The translations under genes were made by a program, and so were the position numbers. Below are positions 44,437-52,991 of a stretch of DNA of 64,000 nucleotides, piece by piece; position 1 is the stretch's first letter; every line of letters begins with the position of its first letter. Origin of the DNA: JAFDZV01 sp964455525 (GTDB lineage Bacteria > Bacteroidota > Ignavibacteria > OLB7); NCBI GenBank assembly GCA_964455525.1, contig CAYVWR010000002.1, positions 62,001 to 126,000 on the forward strand. The letters are read 5' to 3'. The notes beneath the pieces were generated by a model. It saw only the letters and a program-made list of their open reading frames with translations, searched no databases and was not told the origin of the DNA.

Positions 44437-45729
44437 TCACCGATCAAGGAGTCTGTTACGCGGAAAGAGAGTCCTGGCGATTTCAAAATGTTCTCGGGCC
44501 TTCTGCTCATCTCCTCGTATAAGCTGGATATAGCCTAGATGGCAGTGGAGGTCAGATTGTATCCGCTCATCATCATTGGACTCGATGGCCTGCTTCAGGA
44601 GAACTTCGCCTTCGTCCAGATTGCCTTTTCTTGCCAGCACTGCTCCCCGTGTCCCTATGAAGTACGAGTGCCATGGATAGGACCAGTAGGCCTCCAATGA
44701 GCAGTTATCGGCTTCGCTGAGAAGTTCCGGCCGTTCAGAAAGGAGATCCTGACAGGCAAGCGCGTTGAGCGCCGAGGCGCGTATCCACTGGTGCAATCCC
44801 GGCGTTGCAAGAAGGTCCAGAAGTATCGTGCGCGCCGTTTCGGCTGCTCCAAGATCGGCCATCACGTTGGCATAACCCACCAGAAGGGTAGAACTCGTGG
44901 GAGCCAGCCGCAACCCTTCTTCGTAGATACGTCTGGCTCCCTCCAGATCATGCTGTAGGACGAGGTCGCATGCGTCGTATGCATAGCCATAGGAAATCTC
45001 CTGGTACAGCTCCTTCTTTCCCATCACCAGCAGCCGCCACAGTCGCAAACCATCGTTTGGAATCATTGTGGTGTCCGAACGGATCATCCGTGGCCAGATA
45101 CTCATGGCCAGAGCCACGATATTGGCCGCCAGCAGGTCGAACCCCACGTGTACTCCATAACTGGTCGGCACGTCCGTTAACGACGGCAGGACGAGGTGCT
45201 CTGCCAGCAACGTCAGCAGAACGATATGGAGCATGGGACCCAGGGCCGTTACCATCATGTTCCTGATACGATACCATCGCTGGCCTGATGCCGTTGCAAG
45301 AATAACGGACGAGAGAGGGAGTGGCTTGAACTCCCAGGTGGCGCCCAACACGGTAAAGCGGCGTAGTGTGGTGCCAGAGCCGACGACGGCCCGCCGGGTT
45401 TGTAGTCTCAGGAGTTTGCCAGCCGTTGTTTGCAGCAGCGGATGAACGGTTATGAACAGGAACGAGAATGTTGATACAATGGCCAGATCAGCAAGCCGCC
45501 ATTGGAGCGCCAGCTCATCGTAATCGACCATATACCAGAGGGCCGCAAGTAGAAGGAGGCCGCGATACAGCCACGTCTGTCGCCTGTGTGTGTTGCTTCG
45601 GTTGCGTATACATCGGCGGCAGATCCTCTTGGCTGAGAATGCTGACCAGTCCCATGCCCATCCGAGGAGATCCTCGCGAGTGGAAGGTGTGCCGCAAAGG
45701 CCGCAGGGCGCCATAGCTACAGGTTGCAT
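44437..45729 (-). CDS. Degenerate M50-like membrane protein with TPR domain
   Basis: A 430-residue protein. N-terminal zinc-ribbon-like Cys pairs (CGLC near 9-12, CRRC near 38-41) are followed by membrane helices. Residues around 95-110 read SFLFITVHPLLQTTAGKLLR, which aligns with the site-2-protease motif '(V/I)HELGHALAGKLLR' but lacks the Glu and the second His; the downstream stretch GTTLRRFTVLGATWEFKPLP and ALGPMLHIVLLTLL keep M50-like structure. From about 250 to the end there are tetratricopeptide repeats (LEGARRIYEEGLRLAPTSST, GNLDEGEVLLKQAIESNDDE). It is probably an inactive protease-like membrane anchor for a TPR platform. A start at 45714 is also possible. It lies after the immunity array. 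Confidence 0.65.
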   Translation of the reverse strand: MQPVAMAPCGLCGTPSTREDLLGWAWDWSAFSAKRICRRCIRNRSNTHRRQTWLYRGLLLLAALWYMVDYDELALQWRLADLAIVSTFSFLFITVHPLLQTTAGKLLRLQTRRAVVGSGTTLRRFTVLGATWEFKPLPLSSVILATASGQRWYRIRNMMVTALGPMLHIVLLTLLAEHLVLPSLTDVPTSYGVHVGFDLLAANIVALAMSIWPRMIRSDTTMIPNDGLRLWRLLVMGKKELYQEISYGYAYDACDLVLQHDLEGARRIYEEGLRLAPTSSTLLVGYANVMADLGAAETARTILLDLLATPGLHQWIRASALNALACQDLLSERPELLSEADNCSLEAYWSYPWHSYFIGTRGAVLARKGNLDEGEVLLKQAIESNDDERIQSDLHCHLGYIQLIRGDEQKAREHFEIARTLFPRNRLLDR

Positions 45730-46118
45730 CGGAGTTGAAAACCAGTGTGGATGGGATAGTCGATCGGCAGCGTATGCTCTATGGCAGTTCCATACTCCTG
45801 CAAGAGAACCCTGACCTTCCGATCGGATGAATCAAGCCCGGGCAGGCTTTTCGAGAACCTACGATATCAGGAAACATATACATCAGTACCATTGAAGAGT
45901 GACCATCATTATATAATCTCCGTAGCAGATTCAATGTACGCAGATTTGAATATCCAAGTGGCACAGAACAGATGGTCAGGATGGGCGTGCAGCACTGAAA
46001 AGCATCATCTGAACTCTTGGCGTTATTACTCGTCCATGCCAGTGTGACGGCCGCTAACCGGGGGCCAGCACTGAATACCGGAGATACAATGATATCCTTC
46101 GGGAGCTTAGTGCATGCG
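45730..46118. other. Intergenic region inside the toxin array
   Basis: About 390 A+T-rich bases between the single-domain DUF4279 gene and the M50-like/TPR gene. I found no toxin-tip remnant or immunity fragment here. Confidence 0.35.
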
Positions 46119-46535
46119 CTATTCTGCCGGCACTACATACATGTCGAAGTCAACAACGGCTCCGATCCGATGAAGGAATTCCACCGCTCGTTTGTCGAAG
46201 CCGAGCCAGGGTATACTTTCGCCATTGTCATAATACATATATACAGCACAGGAGAGTTCTGTGTGGTACTGATTGCATACTCGCGTGAAGGAACTCAGAT
46301 GAGGCTCGATAAGCATCATGAGGGCATCCATGTGATGCTCAAATCCCTTATGCCTGCCAATTCCCGATGAAATTCCCCAACCGTTCTGTTTGTTACGCAT
46401 GATTCCCCTCGCATTGCGCTGTTCGCCTTTTTGCCATACCTTGGTTGGTTGTATGCCTAGTTCCTGGGTGATCTCTTCCGGTTGGCACTCGAAGCCTACA
46501 ATGCGCAAACTCACTTCGATCTGGTTTCTCTTCAT
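46119..46535 (-). CDS. Single-domain DUF4279-type candidate immunity protein
   Basis: A 138-residue protein; the ATG at 46535 (MKRNQIEVSLRIVGFECQPE) fits the start of its paralogues. The DUF4279 pattern is complete: 'LRI.GFEC.PEEIT..LGIQPT..W.KGE', NKQNGWGISSGI, a helix DALMMLIEPHLSSFTRVC, and strands ELSCAVYMYYD and AVVDFDMYVV. DUF4279-type proteins often sit next to polymorphic toxins and are thought to be immunity proteins. Most similar to the broken copy at 54636-55043. No toxin tip lies directly before it. Confidence 0.75.
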   Translation of the reverse strand: MKRNQIEVSLRIVGFECQPEEITQELGIQPTKVWQKGEQRNARGIMRNKQNGWGISSGIGRHKGFEHHMDALMMLIEPHLSSFTRVCNQYHTELSCAVYMYYDNGESIPWLGFDKRAVEFLHRIGAVVDFDMYVVPAE

Positions 46536-46924
46536 GATAGTACTGGAGGTTATGGTATACGATGTCTGAGCCGGTGCACAATGCATCTCGGATACATTGT
46601 GCCGGGATAATCGTCGTCGCGATAGTTATTGTGCGTCGTGATTCTGCGAGAGTTTTGCAGCCATGCGAATATTCAACCAAGCTTCCACTACCGCAACGCT
46701 CTCTATCCTGCCTTGCAGGTTGTTTTCGATTTTTTCGATTATTACCAGCGGCATACGTTGAGCACTACAATGGATGTCTCACGTTTCCCGGTATCCATGC
46801 CGCATCCGGCAGTGTCGGGGCATGCTGCGGCTTGTGTTACTGAGAAGCCTCTGTCTCCAGCGCCAGAGAGGGGGGTGATACCACCCTCTGCTGCCTTTCC
46901 GTTGTCTTCTGCCGTTCAAGGTTC
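46536..46924. other. Spacer within the immunity array
   Basis: About 390 bases; an 8-bp inverted repeat GCACAATG / CATTGTGC lies at 46576-46602, and a G-rich/C-rich hairpin at 46867-46889 may end the upstream immunity gene. No gene or tip remnant was recognised. Confidence 0.4.
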
Positions 46925-47833
46925 TTATCGTCGTACCGGATCGTATCCGTCCGCCGGGGAGACCCTCATGGGCAGGATTACTTCTGCTCCAAGCTGTGCC
47001 AGAACTCTCATCATCCGCTTATCAACGTGAATCCAGGGGGTGCTGACCTCAAGCTCGTAGTACATCTGAATCTTCCCGCAGAGCACGGCATGATACCGAG
47101 TGCAGATATCGGTGAACGCATCAAGCCTTGGCTCGATGATCGCGAGCAATGCCTCCATGTGTGCCTGAAACTCCTCCTGCTGTGGAAGACCGGATGTGAT
47201 TGCCCAGCCATTGTCCTGGTAGAGCTGTCCGGTATCACCGTGCTGTGGGTCACCGTGACGCCAGAGGTATGTTGGCTGTACTCCGAGTGCGTCGGTAATC
47301 TCCTGTGGAGTGCATGAGAAGCCAGTGATTCTGAGTTCGAGGGAGATATCGTGGAACTCCTTGCAAGCCTGTTGTGAAGAGTGCAGGGTAGTACAGGCTT
47401 CTGGCTGTTGTTTACTGGTTTGTTCTGGTGAGCCGAGGATATAGATATCGAAATCAATCTCCGCGCCGATACGCTGAAGCATACCGGTTTCGTGCTTGGT
47501 GAATCTTAGGCTTGGCACCTTGTCATAATCATAGAGATAGAGAGCGCAGGAGATCTCCGCATGGTATTTGTTGCCGATTTTGGTGAATTGCTCAATATGT
47601 GGCTCGATGTGTCCTAGCAGCGCAGTAACATGAGACGTAAAGCTTCCATGATCTGGTAATCCTGATAGGAGAACCCAGCCATCCCCTGTATGCCGAATTC
47701 CTACTCCTGGGATTGTTGGATCTCCCTTATGCCATATTCTCGTCGGTTCAACGCCGAGCATCCTGGTTATATCATGAGGTGAGCAGTCAAAATCTATGAT
47801 TCGCAAATCCAGTTTAACTTGATTGGTACGCAT
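46925..47833 (-). CDS. Two-domain DUF4279-type immunity protein (copy D)
   Basis: A 302-residue protein made of two DUF4279 domains: domain 1 (about 1-135, FDCSPHDITRMLGVEPTRIW) and domain 2 (about 165-300, FSCTPQEITDALGVQPTYLW), joined by a polar linker (SPEQTSKQQPEACTTLHSSQ). Domain 2 is nearly identical to that of copies B and C; domain 1 is its own. The start ATG lies 3 bases after the restored stop of toxin-tip 1, so tip 1 and this gene form a toxin/immunity pair. Cytoplasmic; expected to bind and neutralise a toxin of the resident RHS type. Confidence 0.8.
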   Translation of the reverse strand: MRTNQVKLDLRIIDFDCSPHDITRMLGVEPTRIWHKGDPTIPGVGIRHTGDGWVLLSGLPDHGSFTSHVTALLGHIEPHIEQFTKIGNKYHAEISCALYLYDYDKVPSLRFTKHETGMLQRIGAEIDFDIYILGSPEQTSKQQPEACTTLHSSQQACKEFHDISLELRITGFSCTPQEITDALGVQPTYLWRHGDPQHGDTGQLYQDNGWAITSGLPQQEEFQAHMEALLAIIEPRLDAFTDICTRYHAVLCGKIQMYYELEVSTPWIHVDKRMMRVLAQLGAEVILPMRVSPADGYDPVRR

Positions 47834-47836
47834 TGC

Positions 47837-48324
47837 TTAAAGGTTCTTGATGTTGATAGACGTTGGTTTGCCTGGACCTTTTCCACTAGAAGGTTTGATA
47901 TAGATGTTCCCTTTTGCATCCTTAGATCAATCTCTCCAAGCCTCTTTCCGTGCTTTCCTTTTAGGCTATGAATGTTGAACCCTCTGTCCTTTAACATGTC
48001 GATCTCGCCTTTGCTTAATTTCTTATCAGCGGCTGGATTGCGGTCATGGTCGGCATTGGCCGGATCGTAGAGATCCTCGGTTCCATCGCTCAGCGCCTCT
48101 GCCAGAAGCAGGCAGCCAACGACAACCGCACCAACAACGAGCACGACAGGAATAGCCGGATCATCGAGCACCCCGATGACGGTGGCATCGTCGGCCAGGA
48201 GAGCGCCAGCGGTGCCAAGCGTGATGGCGAGTGCTTCCATGGCTGCACTGCTCTCCTCACGTACCGGCACAGGCGGTTCCACGATAATCGGCGGTACCAC
48301 CTTGACGCCTCTGTTGTCACGCAA
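47837..48324 (-). pseudogene. Displaced RHS toxin tip 1, frameshifted
   Basis: Starts without a real start codon (TTG) at the RHS linker NRGVKVVPPIIVEPPVPVRE and follows the resident RHS protein through the hydrophobic stretch and NADHDRNPAADKKLS into GEIDMLKDRGFNIHS. At about 47921 the frame breaks: the DNA reads GATCTAAGGATG where the RHS gene has GATCTGTATAAAGAC, a 4-base deletion. In the next frame the tip continues DAKGNIYIKPSSGKGPGKPT and ends INIKNL, just as the RHS protein ends YINLNNL. Without the deletion it would be a full toxin end, about 160 residues. Its partner immunity gene starts 3 bases later. Confidence 0.8.
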
Positions 48325-48454
48325 TCGTCAGCAGGGGGGTATCTCAGGCCTGGGTGAGTTCCGGTACGACGTAGCTTGTAGCCCAGGCCAATGCTCATCC
48401 TGCTACCTTTCCGTGCTCTTGTTGCCGTTCAGGGCATTCCTGTCCTTTCCACTC
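48325..48454. repeat. Duplicated spacer block, copy 1
   Basis: About 130 bases lying between the stop of a DUF4279 gene and a displaced tip. It is more than 95% identical by eye to 53505-53633, which has the same setting. It contains GGCCTGGG / CCCAGGCC arms (48347-48354 and 48382-48389), which could fold into a hairpin. Confidence 0.75.
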
Positions 48455-49351
48455 CTAACTATCTGCCGGGGAGACCGTCATGGGCAGGATTACCTCTGCT
48501 CCAAGCTGTGCCAGTATGCGCATCATCGGTTTGTCGATGTGAATCCAGGGGGTGCTTACCTCAAGCTCGTCATACATCTGGATGGTGCCCCATAACTCGG
48601 CATGGTATCGAGTACAGATATCGGTGAATGCATCAAGCCTTGGCTCGATGATCGCGAGCAATGCCTCCAGATGTGTCTGGAACTCCTCGTTCTGCGGAAG
48701 TCCTGAGGTGATTGCCCAGCCATTGTCTTGGTAGAGCTGGCCGGTATCACCATGCTGCGGATCTCCTTGATGCCAGAAGCGTGTTTGCTGTACGCCAAGT
48801 GCGCCGGTGATCTCTTGCGGAGTGCATGGGAAGCGGGTGATTCTGAGTTCGAGGGATATGTCGTGGAACTCCTTGGGAGCCTGCTGTGAGGTGAAGAGCG
48901 TTGAAGGTGCTGCCGGTTGTTTGCTGCTGATGCGTTCTGCTGCGCCGAGGATGTAGATATCGAAATCGATCTCCGCGCCGATACGTTGGAGTAGATCCGT
49001 TTCGTGCCTGGTGAATCGTATGGTTGGTATGCTGCCATCTCTATAGTCATAGAGATACAGAGCGCAGGCGATCTCCGCATGGTATCGGTTGCCGATTTCG
49101 GTGAATTCTTCGATGTGATCGGTGATTCGCTTATATAACGCATCAACGTGTGAAGCGAAGTCCCTATCATCTCCTAATCCTGATGAAATACCCCATCCAT
49201 TCTGCTTGTTGATAATTCCTGTCCCGGGAACTGTTGGCTCTCCTTCATGCCAGATTCTCGTTGGCTGCATGCCAATAGCTTGAGTGATGTCGCTCGGCGA
49301 GCAATCAAAACGCATAATGCGTAGGCTCATGGATATCTCATTTGATTTCAT
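48455..49351 (-). CDS. Two-domain DUF4279-type immunity protein (copy C)
   Basis: A 298-residue protein of two DUF4279 domains (FDCSPSDITQAIGMQPTRIW and FPCTPQEITGALGVQQTRFW). Domain 2 is almost the same as in copies B and D, up to VSPADS at the end; domain 1 differs. It starts right after the stop of toxin-tip remnant 4 (49355-49447), so it was probably the immunity partner of that toxin. Expected cytoplasmic antitoxin role. Confidence 0.8.
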   Translation of the reverse strand: MKSNEISMSLRIMRFDCSPSDITQAIGMQPTRIWHEGEPTVPGTGIINKQNGWGISSGLGDDRDFASHVDALYKRITDHIEEFTEIGNRYHAEIACALYLYDYRDGSIPTIRFTRHETDLLQRIGAEIDFDIYILGAAERISSKQPAAPSTLFTSQQAPKEFHDISLELRITRFPCTPQEITGALGVQQTRFWHQGDPQHGDTGQLYQDNGWAITSGLPQNEEFQTHLEALLAIIEPRLDAFTDICTRYHAELWGTIQMYDELEVSTPWIHIDKPMMRILAQLGAEVILPMTVSPADS

Positions 49352-49354
49352 ATG

Positions 49355-49450
49355 CTAGAAGTCATTAATGGTAAGATAGATCGGTTCGCCAGGGCCTCGT
49401 CTTCCTTCCGTCTTAATGTATCTATTCTCTTTTGCCGCCGCATTCCCGGG
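49355..49450 (-). pseudogene. RHS toxin tip remnant 4
   Basis: About 32 codons surviving between the stop of the 360-residue gene and the DUF4279 copy C start. The frame reads NPGNAAAKENRYIKTEGRRG then PGEPIYLTINDF and a TAG, matching the end of the RHS toxin (YIKPGGPKGRGGQGPGEPTY ... NLNNL). Everything upstream of it is lost. Confidence 0.65.
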
Positions 49451-49451
49451 G

Positions 49452-50534
49452 TTAATCCCCGTTGAAGGATGCATAGCGCTGAGCCGTTTCAAGCATATAT
49501 CGCATACCCTCGGCACTCTCCACTACCGCATACCTGTTCGCAAATAATTTCCTTGCAGTCGGTATGCTTGTGCCAAGTGCCGTAACAACAAAATCACGTG
49601 GTCCTGCAATAATGTTGTGGTACTCGTTGACATTCAGCATCGCGCACGACCTGTCTTCAGGAAACAGAAGGATATCGAAAAAATTGTATCCGTTATGGAA
49701 ACTTGTGAGTCCTTCATGTAGTGCAGGCACTCTGTAGCATTCGTCGTTGAATGTGCGAACGGCAAATACTTCGTGGTGCCCAGCCATACGAAGGGCCTCG
49801 GCAAGCAAGCCTGGATCATAAGTCAATTTGCTGACCAGTGCGGCGGCCCACTTGTTGGTGCGAATCCAATCGAGATCGAGTTGTTCGTCTCCATCAAGCA
49901 TCTCCCGGCTCAATCCCTTGAGATGTTGGCAGAGGCTGTGGTCGGTAATGGTCGTAAATGCGATAAGATCGTTGCGGGAGTATCGTGTGGCCACTGCTTT
50001 TAATGTATCAGCAAGTCCTACTGGAGCAAAATAGGACTCGCTGATATCGATTGCATTGGCCATAAAATAACTGCGCGCATCATAGATATCCTTTCTAACG
50101 GCATCGTGGACAAATGCAGCAGGACCAGCAAGGACAAGATACCCGTCCGGACTGCACAGGAGAACGAATGCAGAGTCGTTCGGGATCAGTAGATAATTGA
50201 CATTGGCGCATTGTGTGCTGAACTCGAAGAGAGCATCCCATGTCATGGGGAAGCGGAAGGAGGGATGCTGAGCCGGAGATGGAGGTACTGGGATTGCATG
50301 GCATGTATGGCAGCCGAGCTTCCTGGCAGCTTCTACCAGCCATTCTATTTGATCTTCCATAAGATGGACTTGTGGAAGATTCATTCCCATTGCCAACCAT
50401 CTCTCGACAGGTGTAACGGCCCATTCATTCTGTTTGATCCAGGCGGGACACAGATGGGCTTTGCCCTGAACCACTTCAGCTATCGATGCTGCGAGTTGTT
50501 GCAGCTCTTGGTGCGGCTCGATTTGTATCATCAT
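49452..50534 (-). CDS. 360-residue candidate immunity protein, copy 1
   Basis: A 360-residue soluble protein with two related halves: each has a 'W(I)...EWA...', a helix pair, then 'NY.LIPNDSAFVLLCSPDGY' or 'FFDILLFPEDRSCAMLNVNE' and 'AGP..FV..A....I..AR'. About 90% identical to the protein at 51864-52946, including at the DNA level. That second copy sits directly after a displaced RHS tip, so the family is probably the immunity partner of that other toxin type. No signal peptide. I do not recognise a named domain. Confidence 0.65.
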   Translation of the reverse strand: MMIQIEPHQELQQLAASIAEVVQGKAHLCPAWIKQNEWAVTPVERWLAMGMNLPQVHLMEDQIEWLVEAARKLGCHTCHAIPVPPSPAQHPSFRFPMTWDALFEFSTQCANVNYLLIPNDSAFVLLCSPDGYLVLAGPAAFVHDAVRKDIYDARSYFMANAIDISESYFAPVGLADTLKAVATRYSRNDLIAFTTITDHSLCQHLKGLSREMLDGDEQLDLDWIRTNKWAAALVSKLTYDPGLLAEALRMAGHHEVFAVRTFNDECYRVPALHEGLTSFHNGYNFFDILLFPEDRSCAMLNVNEYHNIIAGPRDFVVTALGTSIPTARKLFANRYAVVESAEGMRYMLETAQRYASFNGD

Positions 50535-50755
50535 AAGGTTGGTTGTAGATATAGACCCATTGGCTTCTCTTCAATAGATCTGTAGCTGTACTAGTTACTG
50601 GTCTTACATGCCATGATGGCTTGAGTCGGGTCGTAGGGGCACTTCTGTTATCCTGCTAACCATCCGTTTCTCCTTGGAGAACTCACTAATGAGCTGTTTT
50701 CGGGAGGAAGATAAACTCAAATAGTCTGCGTAAGATCAGTTACTTCTACCGTATT

Positions 50756-50900
50756 TCATATTCTTGTTGTGAACGCCTCAAGCTGAGGTTCGATGAGGCG
50801 TAGCAAGGACTCGATATGATCGTCGAAGTTGTGATGGCCGCTGACTCCCGATGAGATCGACCAACCATTCTCGCTATGGTAGAGGATCAGTTTGGGAGGT
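50756..50900 (-). pseudogene. DUF4279 fragment
   Basis: An internal slice of a DUF4279 gene (translation LILYHSENGWSISSGVSGHH then FDDHIESLLRLIEPQLEAFT and a stop). The same sequence occurs in the broken copy at 54636-55043. Its upstream end is fused to the last codons of the 208-residue gene, which explains that gene's unusual ending. Confidence 0.7.
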
Positions 50901-51513
50901 TTGCGTTGGGTTCTAGTTGCTGCGATTCACTCCAGATCAAATAGCCCTCGCCATCAAAGGCTCCTACTATGATGTGCTCTGCTCGTTGCGCAAGCTCTTG
51001 AATGTCATTATTCGTAAGTTCTACCTTCCCGATCCATTCTTGTATGTCTGGTACTGATGTGGCAACGCCAATCAGTATCCATGTGGAATCCGCTGTGCGA
51101 ATGGCATGTTTAAGGCCCTCCTCAGTGCATTGCTGACTGAAAGCAACATGGTAGACTTCTTTGTTGTATGTGAATATGCGTGGTTTGTCGCGTATAACCC
51201 ATGTGAATGACGGCTCGGCACCTGCATCCTCAAAAATGCATAGCCGATTGGGAGACTCGCTCATGAATTTCATAAGAAATTCTGTCAGGCACCTCAAGGA
51301 GCCTTCAAGTGAGGCGATACCGCCATAGTTGAATTCATCTGATGATAAATTCTGGATAAGCTCGATATTGTCATTCGTTGATAGTCGTGAAATAACATGG
51401 CCATTCAGAATATCTTTGTTGCAAAGATGTTGTGAAATCTGGAGACCGTGATGCAATTGGTTGAGGATGAAGAGTCGTGATTGCTCGCCAAGGATCGCTT
51501 GTAGGCACTGCAT
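50887..51513 (-). CDS. 208-residue candidate immunity protein
   Basis: A protein from the ATG at 51513. It shares with the 206-residue protein at 55173 the stretch 'LAQRAEHIIVGAFDGEGYLI' near the C-terminus, 'RLCIFEDAGAEPSFTWV' in the middle and FNYGGIASLEGSLRCLTEFL. The last residues (LEPNANLPN) come from fusion to a DUF4279 fragment and are probably not original. It follows toxin-tip fragment 3, so it may be the immunity partner of that tip. No known domain recognised. Confidence 0.6.
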   Translation of the reverse strand: MQCLQAILGEQSRLFILNQLHHGLQISQHLCNKDILNGHVISRLSTNDNIELIQNLSSDEFNYGGIASLEGSLRCLTEFLMKFMSESPNRLCIFEDAGAEPSFTWVIRDKPRIFTYNKEVYHVAFSQQCTEEGLKHAIRTADSTWILIGVATSVPDIQEWIGKVELTNNDIQELAQRAEHIIVGAFDGEGYLIWSESQQLEPNANLPN

Positions 51514-51550
51514 ACGTTTCCTTGTTCTTATTTGAAATGGTTGATAGATG

Positions 51551-51840
51551 TCATAACCCTACTTTGAATTTGGTTCCATCCTTCCATTGCCACGCGGCGG
51601 CGGGGGAGGGCCTATCATCGTCGGACGTTCCGTTCGTGGTTCCGGGGAGCCTCCTCTGCGCCGGGGGCCGTTGTTCCCGAGCAGCTTTTCGATCTGCCAG
51701 ACCGGCATGCCGGCATCTCTGCCGCCGCTGCTTGGTGCCGGGTCGAGCGGGGAGGGCTGGGGCGATTCTCCGGCCAGCCCGCTCGGGTCGCTCCAGGAGA
51801 GCGGGTTGTTCCCGACGTAGGCGTAGGGAACATAGCTCCT
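51551..51840 (-). pseudogene. Displaced RHS tip fragment 3
   Basis: Begins at YAYVGNNPLSWSDPSGLAGE, the end of the RHS core, and keeps the whole Pro-rich linker (GMPVWQIEKLLGNNGPRRRG ... PPPPPRGN), about 94% identical in DNA to 57190-57440. It then breaks: one frame gives GRMEPNSK, the other WQWKDGTKFKVGL and a stop, which may be the tail of a different toxin. The 360-residue gene ends 25 bases upstream. Confidence 0.7.
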
Positions 51841-51863
51841 TAGATATGACTTCCTCTGAAATA

Positions 51864-52946
51864 TCAATCTCCATTAAATGGCTCATAACGCCTGGCTGCA
51901 TTGAGCATATATCGTATTCCACCCTCCCTCTCCAATACCGCATACCGATTCACAAATAATTTCCTTGCAGTCGGTATGCTTGTGCCGAGCGCCTTGACAA
52001 CAAAGTCTTTTGGCCCTGCGATGATGTTGTGAAATTCGTTGACATTCAACATCGCGCATGATCTGTCTTCAGGAAACAGAAGGATATCGAAAAAATTGTA
52101 TCCGTTATCGAAACTTGTGAGTCCTTCCGATAGTGCTGGCACTCTGTAGCATTCGTCGTTGAATGTGCGAACGGCAAATACTTCGTGGTGCCCAGCCATA
52201 CGAAGGGCCTCGGCAAGCAAGCCTGGATCATAAGTCAATTTGCTGACCAGTGCGGCGGCCCACTTGTTGGTGCGAATCCAATCGAGATCGAGTTGTTCGT
52301 CTCCATCAAGCATCTCCCGGCTCAATCCCTTGAGATGTTGGCAGAGGCTGTGGTCGGTAATGGTAGTAAATGCGATAAGATCGTTGTGGGAATATCGCGC
52401 GGCCACTGCCTTTAATGTCTCCTCAAGTCCTACTGGAGTAACATTTGAAATGATCGCATCGAGCGATAGTCCCATAAAATGATTGCGTGCATCATAGATA
52501 TCCTTTCTAACGGCATCGTGGACAAATGCAGCAGGACCGGCAAGGACAAGATACCCGTCCGGACTGCACAGGAGAGCGAATGCAGAGTCGTTCGGGATCA
52601 GTAGATAATTGACATTGGCACATTGTGTGCTGAACTCGAAGAGAGCATCCCATGTCATGGGGAAGCGGAAGGAGGGATGCTGAGCAGGAGATGGAGGCAC
52701 TGGGATTGCATGGCATGTATGGCAGCCGAGTTTCCTGGCAGCTTCTACCAGCCATTCTATTTGATCTTCCTTGATATGGACTTGTGGACGATTCGTCCCC
52801 ATTGCCAAGCAACGCTCGATAGGTGTAACGGCCCATTCATTCTGTTTGATCCAGGCGGGACTCAGATCGGCTTTACCGTGAACCACTTCAGCTATCGATG
52901 CTGCGAGTTGTTGCAGCTCTTGGTGGGGCTTGATTTGTATCATCAT
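51864..52946 (-). CDS. 360-residue candidate immunity protein, copy 2
   Basis: About 90% identical to the protein at 49452-50534 over its full length; differences cluster near residues 155-175 (HFMGLSLDAIISNVTPVGLE) and at the C-terminus. Two related halves, each carrying an 'AGP..FV' motif. It starts 45 bases after the stop of displaced toxin tip 2, so I infer it protects against that toxin. Soluble, no signal. Start at 52946 or the next Met. Confidence 0.65.
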   Translation of the reverse strand: MMIQIKPHQELQQLAASIAEVVHGKADLSPAWIKQNEWAVTPIERCLAMGTNRPQVHIKEDQIEWLVEAARKLGCHTCHAIPVPPSPAQHPSFRFPMTWDALFEFSTQCANVNYLLIPNDSAFALLCSPDGYLVLAGPAAFVHDAVRKDIYDARNHFMGLSLDAIISNVTPVGLEETLKAVAARYSHNDLIAFTTITDHSLCQHLKGLSREMLDGDEQLDLDWIRTNKWAAALVSKLTYDPGLLAEALRMAGHHEVFAVRTFNDECYRVPALSEGLTSFDNGYNFFDILLFPEDRSCAMLNVNEFHNIIAGPKDFVVKALGTSIPTARKLFVNRYAVLEREGGIRYMLNAARRYEPFNGD

Positions 52947-52991
52947 AAGGTTGGTTGATCTATGGGGATAGCCTCAATACGTCTATACTGA

